Origin: Ascaphus truei
Lineage: Eukaryota > Chordata > Amphibia > Anura > Ascaphidae
Direction of reading: 5' to 3'
NCBI GenBank assembly: GCA_036426205.1
Contig: CM071573.1
Coordinates: 76,852,159-76,916,158 of the forward strand
Length of the DNA: 64,000 bases
Positions within the stretch are counted from its first letter, which is position 1, and the number at the start of each line of letters is the position of its first letter. The notes under the pieces were generated by a model that saw nothing but the letters and a program-made list of their open reading frames with translations, was not told where the DNA came from and did not search any database. A program made the position numbers and the translations under genes. This document shows, piece by piece, positions 11,285-22,394 of this stretch.

Positions 11285-12100
11285 GCGCAATCTTGTCTGG
11301 CACGTCACCTAGGAGCTCCTAAACGTATGAATTATAAACCAATGAGTGAATTCAGTGAACTGCGGTTGATGATCGGGGCTGCAGTTAAGCAGAAAAATGG
11401 CATATGTCCATTTTATGGAATTTCTTCCAGTTGAAATTATAATATGATGCGCGGTGGAATTGACACACTCCTTTAATGCAAATTAAAACCAGTGTAAAGC
11501 CTTTGGGAGATCTGTTCATGCAAAAAAAGCAATGGTTTTAAATAACACTCTCAGGAAGGATCAGCCAGAGCTTAAAACAATATAATCACACCCTTCCACA
11601 GCAAAAAAATAAAAAAAACAGTTCCTCAAGTTCCATGTGTTTTAAAACCTGCAAATGAATGTTAAAGTCCTTTTTTTCCCTTCTAACGATATACTTTTGG
11701 ATTAGACCAGATACAGCGGATCTGTTAGACATTTAATTAGAAATAACAGTCAAATCCGAGTTTTTAATTTTCACGTTTCCAGCAAAGTTCTGTGAAAGTG
11801 TCACTAAAAAGGGCGTTTTTTTTTAATGCATAAATACAAAACCTGACAGGCAATCGCACCTGCTTCGCAGTTTCGCATTATCACTGCTCACACATTTTTA
11901 TACTCAAAGTAATTTGTCTACTTGCTCTGCTGGTCTATTATGAAAGTTTCCTAATTGTCTTGTATCCCAACAGACATAGCAGACTGGTGACTCAATATGC
12001 AGTCTGACACCTCTCTTATAAACTACAATACCCTCATTCACAATCTATATTAACTTATTAGCATCATACAGTACCTCAACATTTGGAAATCATCCAAAAT
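11285..12100. other. No gene seen
   Basis: Unique-looking sequence with A/T runs. TGCTTCGCAGTTTCGCATTATCA (11860-11883) is the only distinctive word; nothing supports a gene. Confidence 0.4.
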
Positions 12101-12104
12101 TATC

Positions 12105-12460
12105 CTCTCCTTCCCCCCCTCTCTACTGACTAACTCCCCCCCCCTCTCTCCTGACTGAATATCACCCCCCGCCTGTCCGCTGTGCGCCGTCATCTTACCG
12201 GGGGCAGCTGCAGGAGGAAGGGGGTCCTTGCGGGGGCGGGGCGGGCGCGGCGGGGGGGGGGGGGGGGGGGGGGGGGGAGTGGGGGGGGGGGGCAGGGGGG
12301 GGGGGGGGGGGGGGGAGAGAGGGAGTCAGGAGAGAGGGGGAGGAGAGAGGGAGTCAGGAGAGAGAGGGGGGAGAGGGATTCAGGAGAGAAGGGGGGGAAG
12401 CCTGAACAGCTGTGAAGAGGGGGGGAAGAGAGTTGAGAGGGAGGATGGGGGAGGCAGAAC
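12105..12460. repeat. Poly-G / purine-rich low-complexity block
   Basis: Begins C-rich (12110-12170), then long G runs (12250-12315) and GGGAGTCAGGAGAGA-type purine repeats (12315-12440). Multiple G-tracts on the + strand could form G-quadruplexes, and the purine mirror repeats could form triplex DNA. Long open frames in several registers encode only Gly/Arg or Pro/Ser strings and are artefacts of composition. Such runs are also where sequencing errors gather. Confidence 0.85.
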
Positions 12461-12464
12461 ATTA

Positions 12465-13138
12465 CATCACGGGCATCGCCAGGTATATCAGCTAGTGTTA
12501 CTTAAAATTAATGATTTATTAATTAATCAATGACCCAATTAGGAATGGACCCCCATCAACCTGCTGTTTATATGATCAAAAATGATTTAAAATGGAGCAA
12601 TTTACCATAGTCTTGAATGTACCACACATTAGTGCTTTGCTATTACAAACACTGCTGGAGTAGTCAAAATAACCATCAATTCTTCCTAGTGCTCCATGAA
12701 TATAGAGTTCTGTATTCCATTAGAATACAGATGTACATATACTATAAGCACAGTGGCAATACTTGCACAGATATGCATAGATATGCATAGATTGAAAAAT
12801 GACAAGATACATAATATGACATTTACAGATGACATGATGTGCGAAGGCCGTACGGCTCCCAACTGCTGGGGCCTAACAATAAACACACACCGCTTAGATT
12901 CCCGGAGTAAGACCGCAGTTTAGCCTACAGCTGGTGACCACCTCTGCTGTCATCCAAGCAACCAGCAGATAACCTCAACATCTCTATACTGTACAAATCT
13001 AAACATCTTTTGCCCAAAGTGGGTGTAATCACCATTACAATATAATTACAATAATAACAACCAACATGAGTTCAGTCTGGCTGGGATAATACTGTGAGAA
13101 ATCTAGACGTACAGTATGTATGTATGTATATCTTTATA
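12465..13138. other. No gene seen
   Basis: Unique AT-rich DNA with a small tandem AGATATGCAT (12768-12790). Confidence 0.4.
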
Positions 13139-13140
13139 TA

Positions 13141-13235
13141 GCGGAAAAAAGAGAGACCCAGCGCTCCACGGATTTCAAGATAATTTATTGTGCCACACGA
13201 CGTTTCGACCAACAGGTCTTTTTCAAGTGATAAGG
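13141..13235 (-). mobile_element. Penelope-like element end with degenerate hammerhead-like motif
   Basis: Read on minus: GACC-TGTT-GGTC stem-loop followed at once by GAAACGTC and then an AATAAA signal (13182-13190 region). This matches the arrangement stem II, GAAA, cleavage-site triplet seen at 55446-55502. The expected CTGANGA is degraded to CTTGAAAAA. A dead fragment joined directly to a CR1-like tail at 13236. Confidence 0.45.
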
Positions 13236-13588
13236 CATATAGTTACATAGCAGATGAGGTTGAAAAAAGACATATGCCCATCAAGTTCAACATATGATAA
13301 ATTTAGACAACATATACTTTATCCTATATCTATACTTACTTATTGATCCAGAGGAAGACAAACAAAAAACCCCAGAGTCATATCATCCAATGATATCTCA
13401 TAAGGGGAAAAATAAATTCCTTCCTGACTCCAAGAATTGGCAATCAGATTTCTCCCTGGATCAACATCCTTCCCAAGTATACAGTACTTATTTGGTATAT
13501 CCCTGTATACCTTTCCTTTCTAAAAAGATGTCCAACCTTTTTTTGAACAAATCTATTGTATCTGCCATCACAGTCTCCATGGGTAATA
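13236..13588 (-). mobile_element. CR1-like LINE 3' end, minus strand
   Basis: Shares the tail TAGTTACATAG..AGATGAGGTTGAAAAAAG and downstream blocks with 18213-18550, so it is the same LINE family. The conserved order continues through CCATGGGTAAT, where it is cut and fused to an L2-type tail. Only 3' UTR and terminal coding remnants are present. Confidence 0.75.
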
Positions 13589-13675
13589 CATAAAGGGGAG
13601 AAGTGCTTCAGACATAAAAGTTACATTTAGGAAAAGGAGTTCCTGCCCCGAAGAGCTTACAATCTAATTACAATC
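13589..13675 (-). mobile_element. L2-type LINE 3' UTR fragment, minus strand
   Basis: AAGTGCTTCAGACATAAAAG and GAAGAGCTTACAATCTAATT are the complement of the L2 3' UTR words seen at 1160-1250. It abuts the CR1-like fragment with no spacer. Confidence 0.75.
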
Positions 13676-13679
13676 ATAT

Positions 13680-14925
13680 AAGCAAATCTCTTGACATTTA
13701 ATATCATATTGTCCCCTTTTTTATTTTATTTACTAATACTGGTTTTTTTTTTTGTGTTTGTTTTCTTATAATAAAAAATGCAACAACATAAACCAACAAA
13801 AGAAGGCGGTGGCGGGGAGCTCTGTGGTGCCAGTGTTAATGGTGACCACCAACAAGCCCTTCCTTAATAAACAGGCACCTCTTCACATTACGCCGTGCTC
13901 TCACCACCCACCAGGGGCTCCAAAGGGGAATGTAGGGATGTGCCAGGGACGAGTCATTCCATCCATGCTCTTTGTGCCTGGGCCCCCTATTTATGGGGGG
14001 GACACCTGGAATATCCCCATGTAATAGCCTTAAAGAATGAATAGCCCTAAGATAATGCCACATGCTTATGATTATGACTATTATAACAATAGCAACTGAA
14101 ATTTCATTCTAAAGAGATCTTGTCACAAACAATATCATAAATTGTCACTGAAACAGCAGATTTCCAAAAAGTTGATGACTGTGACTGATAATATTTCGCA
14201 TTAACAACTATTTTCTGACAAGTAAAGTTAAAGATGTTGCCTCAAAGAACAATATGCCTCAGTTATATGAATTAGTTACGAGTTATTTTATCGACTAAGT
14301 TGATGATGTAAAAGAGGACAATTTTGGACAGCGCCATTATACAATTGTATCCAATGTAATGAAAATAAACCATACATCTATTTTTTTGTATTTTTAGCCG
14401 TCTATTACTTTTTGGGAGTATTCCTCGCCCTCTGTAGTCTTATTTACACCAATTCTATTATGGATGGCACATATTTTTGGAAACGTTCTCTTATTCTGTG
14501 AGGCTGGTCCAAATGGAGAGTTATTTTGCGTGAAAATCATTATATTTTCTTGTTTTACTGCCTCAAAAAGGACCAATTTCTCAAAGTTGCATCTCATTTA
14601 TAAAAATAGTGAAATTCCAGAAAATCTCAAAACAGTTAATATCCTCTGCGCTTTTTCTACAAACCTACAGAAAAAAATCTAAAAAATGACCCGTATTTTA
14701 AGTTCAGGAAATTAAAAATCTGGGTTTAAAAGTCACTAAAGTATCCAATGGATTACTGTTTAAATATAGACTTTAAAGAACTGGTATTTTGCCTCCTGAT
14801 GTTCATCCTTTTTAACAGTTTATAAAATATATACAAGCCTGTTCTTTTCCTGATAATTCTACTCATTTTCTCTTTGGAAGAGACAGAAACCCAGCAATCA
14901 CATAATGATGCTACTGTATGCTAAC
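13680..14925. other. No gene seen
   Basis: Unique sequence, AT-rich from 14040. Frames at 13752-14063 overlap on both strands with no motif; those at 14394-14682 likewise. No splice-flanked exon could be supported. Confidence 0.4.
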
Positions 14926-14929
14926 AGCC

Positions 14930-15290
14930 ATGCAACATTTTGAACCTCAGAGTAAAGCATTCAGAGAGAGTAATGTGCGGGGAGGACATTAGGCATCGCT
15001 GAGATTATCTCTTAAGTATTGCAATGTAAAGATCTCATAAACAACGAAACCGGGTCAGGATCACTGCACGAAGGAGTTGATTGTCATTCACTGCAGCCAG
15101 CTATAAACAAGCTATTTTGGACAAAGCTATCCATCAATTCAGAATGTTTTCAAAAAGCACGCCTCAAGACTTCTATGATATCCTTTCAGCAACTTCCTAA
15201 TCTCCATAAATTGTTAGTAAGAGCTGCATTAAACCAGAGTGTCATCGATCCTGCTTTCACTGCTGCAATTGCGAAATGATGCACTATCTC
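14930..15290. other. Possible conserved noncoding element
   Basis: Balanced-composition, repeat-free block inside AT-rich DNA. It contains an 86-codon frame (15019-15279) that is not recognised. The lack of repeats and higher complexity suggest constraint, but only a cross-species alignment could show this. Confidence 0.25.
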
Positions 15291-15294
15291 TATT

Positions 15295-16360
15295 CCTGTG
15301 CGGAAACTTACTTATATGATCCTAAGTGTATTAAACGCGGAATGTCATGTGACTTATCAGTCCACCCCTACTTAATCACATCCATAATATGCCACCACTT
15401 GACAGAGTGATATCCACGCTCCAAATGTTCTTCGCCAACATAGGTTTACCCCCATTTACGTGTCGCTTACATTCTAGAGATAAAAAATAGATGTAAGCAG
15501 TAAAAGAACACCAACATGTATTGGGACAGCAAACTGGTCTTCAATATACAAGATAATTGGGCCATTTACAGTTTCAGACGCTGTGCTCACTGTTACCCTG
15601 TAAATAACATATTTTTATGATGATAAACTTTTGCTGGTAGAAAAGAGACGAGAGGAGGTACTTGGCATACTGTGGATTGTTAATACTGTATATTCCGATG
15701 TAAGGGTTATAAATGGGACATTTAGTGGGCACCTTCTTAGGATACCTACTGTGTAGAGTGAGTAGCACCATACCGTTCCCAACTTGAGTCCAAACATAGC
15801 AATTGTTATAGTCTGATTCTGCAAGTTTGCATTGTCAAAAAAGACAGTTAGCCCATAAAACCTTCAGATTTAATGAACCATATCTTAGTTCGACATAACA
15901 AACTGCTTCTTCAGTATGTGACATTCTCCAAAGACCACTGCAGGGATTGTATTGTCTTTTAGATGGGAAGCTATACTAAAAAGCATAACTTTTAACATGT
16001 TTATTGTCTCAGATTGAATATGGTTAGCACATGTAAAATGTTTGCACCAATTAAGAGGCGAAAAACAAGAAAAACAGACATGAGTGTGTGAGATAGACAA
16101 TGAAATGTGAAGGGCCTGAGTAATGTTAGTAATATTTATATGACATTTGTATCCAAAGCACTTGACATTTAAAGGTTACAAATAACCTGTAAATAATTGA
16201 ATGGAGGCCAAATTAATAGGAAAGTGAAAGTAAGGGCTTTTGTCCTTAGTACATAATGAATGCTACTGTCATTTCCTATTATCCATCAGTATCCAGCTAG
16301 GAAGACACTATTTCAGCTGATGAGTGTTCAGTGTGACTTTTCCATCGTTTACTGATAGAA
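15295..16360. other. No gene seen
   Basis: AT-rich unique sequence; overlapping minus-strand frames at 15574-15824 and 15885-16100 lack motifs. Confidence 0.4.
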
Positions 16361-16365
16361 TCAAT

Positions 16366-17552
16366 GCCATGTACATACTGCCAAACTTCCATGTACTTAC
16401 TGCCAAACTTCCATGTACTTACTGCCAAACCTCCATGTACTACTTACTGACGGGCCAAACTTCCATCACTACTGCTAAAAAATCTTCCATGACGCTTACT
16501 TCTTGCCAAACCTCCATTTACTTATCTGCCAAAGCTACTGGCCCAAGTCCATGTATTCACTGACTGTGCAAACTTCCATTTACTTACTGCGTCCAAGACT
16601 AACTTCCATGTACTTACTGGCCAAACTTCCATTACTTACTGGCTGCCAACTTCATGTACTACTGCCATTCTTCCATGTACTTACTGCCATTCTTCCATGT
16701 ACTTACTGCCAAATCTCCATGCACTTACTGACAAACTTCCATGTAACTTACCTGACTGCCAAACTTACATATACTTACTGCCAAACTTCCATGTACTTAC
16801 TGCCAAACCTCTGTGTACTTACTGCCAAACCTCCATGTACTTACTGCCAAACTTTCATGTACTGCTTCCAAACCTCCATGTACTTACTGCCAAACCTCCA
16901 TGTACTTACTGCCATTTTTCCATGTACTTACTGCCATACTTCCATGTACTTGCTGCCATACTTCCATGTACTTGCTGCCAAACATCAATGTACTTACTAC
17001 TTGGCCAACCTCGTCCCATGTAACTTACCGCCCAACCCCATGTCTTCTTACTTGCCAAACCTCCTTGTACTTACTCGCACTACTGCCAACGTCCAGGTAC
17101 TTATTGCCAACTTACTGTACTTACTGCCAATTCTCCAATGTGACTTACTGCCAACTTCCCATGTACTTACGCCAACACCTCCATCTGTACCTACTTTGGC
17201 CCAAACCTCCATGTACTTCTGCAAAATTCCATGTATCCTTCTTTTAAGGCGTCTACTGGATTGACTGCCAAACTTCTTGGTACTTTACTACCAAAATTAC
17301 ATGACTTACTGCCAACCTTCCATTGTACTTACTCTCTCCCAAAGCGTTCCATGTACTACTCTGCCAACCCTCCATGTAATTACTGTGCCAACCCTCCCAA
17401 TCACCTGTACTTACTGCCAAATTGGCTCATTACTTTACTGCTTAAACTTCTTGTACCACTTTACTGCCCAACCTCCATGTATCTTACTGCCAAATGGCCA
17501 ATATTTCTGCTAAACTTCTTGGACTTACTGCCCACACTTCCATGTATCCGGG
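16366..17552 (+). repeat. 22-bp minisatellite array, block 1
   Basis: Tandem units of AAACTTCCATGTACTTACTGCC (shown here in full at 22 bp only as a period: AAACYTCCATG plus TACTTACTGCC). Units at 16680-16990 are clean; those at 16440-16670 and 17000-17552 carry many single-base insertions and deletions. Because 22 is not a multiple of 3 and the unit has no stop on this strand, all three forward frames stay open and give long Tyr/Leu/Cys/Pro-rich false ORFs (up to 253 codons). Continues at 17970 and 19476. Confidence 0.95.
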
Positions 17553-17965
17553 CTATGAGGAGGAGCCGGGCGTAGGGGTTGACTGACTGAAGAAGGCGGT
17601 TTTGGGGTGGATGCAAGAGCCTGGGAGGCTCGGGAGGGACTGTATGCGTAGGCTCGGGGGGTTTATAGGGGGGACCATGGGGGTGAGATGGGTATGAAGG
17701 GTTTGTTAAAAAGGTGGGGGTGGGGGTAGGGTGGAGATGGGGTGTTATGGGTAATTGGAGTAGGGTTTTGAGTTGGCGGTGGGTGGTGTGGGTAGGGGTT
17801 GAGTTGGGGAGAGGGATCGGGGGAGTCGAGTGGTGGGTGGGAGTGTAAGTGGGTTTCGGAGGAGGGTGGCAAGGTGGAGATCAATGGCACGGGGAGTATA
17901 CGGGGAGTCGTCAGGGCGGGCTGTCCTTAGTTCCAGCTCCTCCCCTGTGGGTTTAACTTCCGGGC
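17553..17965. repeat. G/T-skewed low-complexity block inside the minisatellite
   Basis: About 410 bases almost devoid of C in the middle, dominated by GGGT, GGGG and GTGG words, sitting between two blocks of the same array. It has no internal period and no mobile-element ends. It may be real G-rich DNA or a poor long-read segment; the noisy array flanks favour the latter. Confidence 0.6.
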
Positions 17966-17969
17966 CCTT

Positions 17970-18212
17970 CCGTTTGGTACTTACGGCCAAACTCCCATGT
18001 ACTGACTGCCAAACTTGCATGTACTTACTGCCAAACGTCCATGTTCTTACTGCCAAACCTCCATGTACTTACTGCCAAACTTCCATGTACTTACTGCAAT
18101 TCTTCCATGTACTTACTGCCAAACTTCCATATACTTACTGCCAAACCTCAATGTACTTACTGCCAACCCTCCATGTACTTACTGCCAAACCTCCATGTAC
18201 TTACTGCCAAAC
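17970..18212 (+). repeat. 22-bp minisatellite array, block 2
   Basis: About eleven units of the same 22-bp repeat as block 1, mostly clean, ending TGCCAAAC exactly where the CR1-like LINE tail begins. Confidence 0.95.
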
Positions 18213-18942
18213 ATAGTTACATAGTTACATAGTTACATAGTAGATGAGGTTGAAAAAAGTTTACGTCCATCAAGTTTAACCTTTGCTAATTTGAGACAAC
18301 AATACTTTATCCTATATCTATACTTACTTATTGATCCAGAGGAAGGCAAACAAAAAAACCCCATTAAGGGGAAAATTAATTCCTTCCTGACACCAAAATT
18401 GGCAATCGGATTAATCCCTGGATCAACCTTCCTTCCCTGTATCTTTATTGGTATTCCCTGTTTATACCTTTCCCATCTAAAATGAGTCCAACCTTTTTTT
18501 GGAACAAATCTATTGTATCTGTCATCCAGCCAGTCTCCATGGGTAATGAATTCCCACGTTTAACGCACCTTTAACTGCCTTATAAAGAACCCTTTCCTTT
18601 GTTGCTGGTGAAATTTCCTTTCCTCCAACCTTAAGGGATGCCCCCGAGTCCTTTGTACTGCCGTGGGATGAATGTTCTTTTGAAAGCTCTTGTATGTCCC
18701 TGAATATATTTTTATATAGTTATCATATCCCCTCTAAGATGCCTCTTTCTATTGTAATAGTCTAATTTAGCTAGCCTCTCCTGCATAAGTTAATATGTCC
18801 ATCCCCTTTATTAATTTGTTGGCTCTTCTCTGCACTCTCTCTAGTTTCCATAATGTCTTTTCTTAGGATTGGTGCCCAAAATTGTACTCCATATTCAAGG
18901 TGTGGTCTTACTAATGCTTTGTAAAGGGGCATAATTATGTTT
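18213..18942 (-). mobile_element. CR1-like LINE, 3' part, minus strand
   Basis: The tail is a tandem of TATGTAAC (ATAGTTACATAGTTACATAG on +, 18210-18240). On minus, 18771-18942 encodes LYKALVRPHLEYGVQFWAP, a signature of CR1-type reverse transcriptases; downstream readings (RGDMITIYKYIQG, FKRTFIPRQYKG) follow the same family order with stops. Related to the fragment at 13236-13588. The LINE appears to have inserted into the minisatellite and is itself interrupted at 18943. Confidence 0.85.
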
Positions 18943-19240
18943 ACAGTAGAGGCAACTCTTATTCGAACAAAAACCAGTGGCAATTCCCCAAAAAACCCAG
19001 AAACACACAGGTACATTCTTGAATACATGCCTTAAAACTTCCTTAAACTAGCCCCAGCATTTCTGCCTGATTGATATGGCTTATCAATTAACAGCGGGGT
19101 CCCTGGCAGTCCCATTCAAACTGAATGGACTGCCAGGGATCCCTGGCTGTGTTAATCCTTGGGTCGTTAGTTAATGCAGAAATACCTAACGTGCCTCAAA
19201 CTGCCCAGAACATACCTCAGCACTCTACCCAGCACATACC
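18943..19240. mobile_element. Insertion inside the CR1-like LINE, with strong hairpin
   Basis: Separates two parts of the same LINE. Contains the inverted pair GTCCCTGGCAGTCCCATTCA (19099-19118) and TGAATGGACTGCCAGGGATC (19122-19141). A related word order (GGGACCCCTG, CTGTGTTAATCC) occurs at 25055-25075, so this is a small repeat family. Ends and class not resolved. Confidence 0.5.
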
Positions 19241-19475
19241 CAGAATGTAACCCGCGTTGTTACGCTGCAAGTGTCCTCATTGATATTACGTTCGCCCTCG
19301 TCATGTACTCTCTTGCCCGTTTGATGCAAGATAAGATCTTGTTTGCCTTTGCAGCTACTGCATGACATTGGGCACTATTGCTAAAAGCCGCTGTCTACAG
19401 CACTCTCCAAATCCTTCTCCATCAAGGATTCCCCCAATATATCTCCATTTAATTTGTAAGTCGCCTTTGTGTAAC
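19241..19475 (-). mobile_element. CR1-like LINE, more 5' part, minus strand
   Basis: Continuation of the LINE at 18213-18942, with the block GATGCAAGATAAGATCTTG and an adjacent frame remnant. Ends at 19475, where the 22-bp array resumes. Confidence 0.65.
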
Positions 19476-19585
19476 CTCCATGTACTTACTGCCAAATTGC
19501 CATGTATTTACTGCCAAACTTCTTGTACTTGCTGCCAAACTCCCATGTACTTACTGCCAAACCTCCATGTACTTACTGCAAAACT
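19476..19585 (+). repeat. 22-bp minisatellite array, block 3
   Basis: Five units of the same repeat as blocks 1 and 2, confirming that the LINE at 18213-19475 lies within the array. Confidence 0.9.
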
Positions 19586-19589
19586 GAAA

Positions 19590-19955
19590 TATTGTAGGAA
19601 TTCCAACACAGATATATGCTCAATGGACGTGAATACTGTTAAAATTGTACCTTCTCCAAAGAGTGCCATAACTTGGTATAGCTTTAAAACAACTTAAAAT
19701 AAGTAAATCTACAGTAGAATAACTTTGTCATAAAATAATCATTGTCTCTTTTATACTCAGTTTTTCTCTTATGAAGACAACATTTTGTGCTATGGCTTTC
19801 CTCAAGGACATCTGCCAGCATCACAGACATTAGAAACAAAACGTAACTTGTAATAGAGAGGAGGCAAAAAGAGGCTGCTCATAGATAATTTATCCCATCC
19901 ACGGAGGTCTTTTACTTTTGATTTTTTTTAGTAGTGCAGGGTTTTAGAAATAAGA
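19590..19955. other. No feature recognised
   Basis: AT-rich unique sequence between the array and the next transposon. Confidence 0.4.
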
Positions 19956-19958
19956 GGA

Positions 19959-20376
19959 TATACCACGCTATAACGTGGATCTGCTTATAACGCAGTGTGA
20001 GTGTGGCGCCCGTTTTAGAAAAGCTTTTTTTTAAAAGTTTTATTGCTAACGGACGGATGGACACACACACAAAACTCCCCTGCCATCAATCCCTCCCCCC
20101 TGCCCATCACATCCCCCCTTGCCTGCACATCAACTCCGCATGCTTGCACATCACCACCGCCCAGCCTGCACTCACACACCCTGCCTGCACATCACCCCAC
20201 CACGCCCCAGACTGTCACATCAACCCCACAGCCTGCACACATCACACCCCCCTGTCTGCACATCACGCGGAATCCCTGATCGCGACGGCCATTTTAAAAA
20301 AAAATGCGCGATCCTGGTTATAACACGGTCATATCGGCTGGACCCAGCCGCATTATACACGGGGTTCAGCTGTGTA
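19959..20376. mobile_element. TA-flanked (Tc1/mariner-like) non-autonomous element with CA-rich cargo
   Basis: Left end TACCACGCTATAACG and right end GGGGTTCAGCTGTGTA correspond to the inverted ends of the element at 63260-63497 (TACAGCTCAACC...GGTTGAGCTGTA). Next to each end are CGTTATAA/TTATAACG repeats. The interior holds CTGCACATCACC-type short repeats (20100-20270). The stretch GACGGCCATTTTAAAAAAAA (20284-20303) is shared with the next element. No transposase. Confidence 0.6.
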
Positions 20377-20420
20377 TGTACTATATATATATTATATATT
20401 ATAATCTTATATATAATATA

Positions 20421-21233
20421 TATAGCCTCAAACCACGTTATAAAGCGCAATCCGCTATAACCGGATCCGCTTATAACAGCGGTTTGAGCGTGGACTCGAA
20501 TATTTAAAAAAACATTTTTTTTTTTCACCACACACTCCACCTCACAGCAACACTTGCACACACTCACAGCACACTGCACACACTGCACACACTGCACACA
20601 CTCACAGCACACTGCACACACTTACAGCACACTCACAGCACACTGCACACTGCACACACTCACAACACACTACACACACTACACACACACACACACACAG
20701 CCCCCCCCAGCCCTTTGGTGTCGGCTGCTGGCGGGGATCGGTGCAGGGCTGGTGGGGGGGGCATCGAAGTGGGGCTGGTGGGGGGTGCATCGGAGCGGAG
20801 CAGGCACTGGAGCGGGGCTGGCAGGGGCGATCGGATTTGGGCTGGCATCGGAGGGGGGCTGGCAGGGGGGATCGGAGCTGGGCTGGCGGGGGGGATCGGA
20901 GTGGGACTGGCATCGGAGTGAGGCTAGCGAGGTGGGATCTGAGTGGGGCTGGCATCTGAGCGGGCTGGCAGGGGGATCGGAGCCGGGCTGGCATTGGAGC
21001 GGGGCTGGTGGGGGGAAGTGAAGCTGCTGGGGGAAGTGCGAGGGGAGTTACGGTGGCTGCTGGGGGACGTGTAGGGCTGCTGGGAGACATGTAGGGCTGC
21101 CACCTCTTCCTCCCTCCCCCCCTCCTCCAGATCGGGCGCACGACGGCCATTTAAAAAAAAAAAATAGCGTGACCCTGGTTATAGCGCGGTCGGATCGGGT
21201 GGCCCCCAAGGACCGCGCTATAACGGGGTTGAG

Positions 21234-21238
<5 letters not shown>
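20421..21238. mobile_element. TA-flanked (Tc1/mariner-like) non-autonomous element with GC-rich cargo
   Basis: Left end TATAGCCTCAAACCACG, right end CGCTATAACGGGGTTGAGCTGTA. The subterminal GACGGCCATTTAAAAAAAAA (21142 on) matches the preceding element. The centre differs: CACTGCACACACTCA repeats (20525-20700) and a GGGGCTGGCAGGGGGATCGG-type minisatellite (20740-21010). Long frames here (155 and 182 codons) come from the tandem repeats and are not genes. Confidence 0.65.
20740..21010. repeat. GC-rich minisatellite inside the transposon
   Basis: Imperfect units of about 30 bp built on GATCGGAGYGGGGCTGGCAG. G-rich strand could form G-quadruplexes. Confidence 0.85.

Positions 21239-21288
<50 letters not shown>
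21238..21288. repeat. (TA)n microsatellite
   Basis: About 25 TA units immediately outside the transposon end; TA is also the presumed target site. Confidence 0.95.
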
Positions 21289-21289
<1 letters not shown>

Positions 21290-21712
21290 GCATACAGCAG
21301 TCCAACAAGAACGTCTCATCTGTTTCTGTTGTTGTAGCTGTAGGGGAAGGCCTCTCTGTTCTCCTGGGTCAGCACACTTGTGTGCTATGGGATTGTCATG
21401 TCCAGGTATAGAGAGAGGTCATGTCCCCTCATGTCTTGCTGTCAACACACAGTCCTGTGTGCTTCAAGACTCGCTCCTCATTGCAGCACTTTGTGTGCTG
21501 AGGAAAATCTCTGCAGTCCTCCTTCCTTATGTCAGCCCAAATGTGAGCTAAGGAATCTCTCTCCTGTTTCTCACATGAGGCTTTTTACAGAGCTCTCCTA
21601 AGTGCAGGTGGAGACTAGCTATTGAGTGGCTGCAATTAACTATCTCTCTGCTGGATTCTCAGAGCTCTGAGGCTGCTTTATTTAAACAGAGATAAGTCAC
21701 TGTTACAGTCTG
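21290..21712. other. Probable repeat, unclassified
   Basis: C/T-rich with repeated words GTGTGCT and CAGAGCTCT. Looks like LTR or 5' leader DNA upstream of the GAAACGCG end at 21727 but shows no defined ends. Confidence 0.3.
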
Positions 21713-21714
21713 TC

Positions 21715-21900
21715 CAAAAGCGTCCCTGGCGAGAAACGCGTTAGTTTCTCTTTTTAATTAGGTTTATGTTTCAATATATTTTTGTTATTTTTTCAAGTGG
21801 CCTCCAGTTCTCTTTTTCATTCTGCTGTTGTTCCCAGCCTTCTCTACAATTCTACTTCGTTACTGCTTACCTACGGATACACGCTACATACCGGACTGCC
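21715..21900 (+). mobile_element. Penelope-like element end (GAAACGCG motif)
   Basis: GCGAGAAACGCGTTAG followed by T-rich sequence resembles the GAAACGCG ends at 24404 and 55478. No upstream CTGANGA, so only family resemblance is claimed. Confidence 0.35.
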
Positions 21901-22234
21901 TTGGTTCACCTGTGGATGGTTTCGTGAGTACGCCGGCCATTGACTGCATTATACCACTTTGTGTATCACTAGGGGAGTCTCTCTGACATTGCGAGGGTCT
22001 GCAGTTTCCCATAGGGGGACCTTAGGATCTCCATGGTCAGTTTGTCCCCAACCTTTGTGATCGCCTATTCGGCTTCAATCATCGCGGCTGCAGTGTTGCT
22101 CTACGGTTATGTGTTCCTGGCTCCGGTATTCATAGGGTTAACTATGGATATCTCTGCGAAAATGTGCGCCAGTCTATGGGGTTTGTAGCATCTACCACTG
22201 ACGTTTATTCCTCTTTGCTAATGTTGTATTTTAA

Positions 22235-22284
22235 ATGGGCAAAAGCACTATTACAAATATCCGGATAATAGTAATTTTGCCCAT
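22235..22284. repeat. Hairpin
   Basis: ATGGGCAAAA (22235-22244) pairs with TTTTGCCCAT (22275-22284), and ACTATTA with TAATAGT inside it. A compact near-perfect stem, possibly the remains of a foldback element. Confidence 0.8.
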
Positions 22285-22394
22285 TACTGTACTGTATGTG
22301 TTAGGGGGCAGGGGGGAAGGAGGTTTATTTATTTAAAAGTATTGTTTAATTTTGGGGGGGAACACGATTGGTGCCGCAGACCAGCGGGGACCTC

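Noticed and set aside
12182..12533. Gly/Arg- and Pro/Ser-rich frames
   Set aside because: Products of poly-G and purine runs; both strands open at once, no start context or domain.
16503..17264. 253-codon open frame and overlapping frames of 108-144 codons
   Set aside because: They arise from a 22-bp tandem unit without stop codons on this strand; composition repeats every 66 bases and no protein family is resembled.
16366..18212. Array as CRISPR
   Set aside because: Units are contiguous 22-bp repeats without unique spacers, in a eukaryotic context with no cas-like genes.
20554..21150. 155- and 182-codon frames
   Set aside because: Encoded by CA- and GC-rich tandem repeats inside a transposon, open on both strands.
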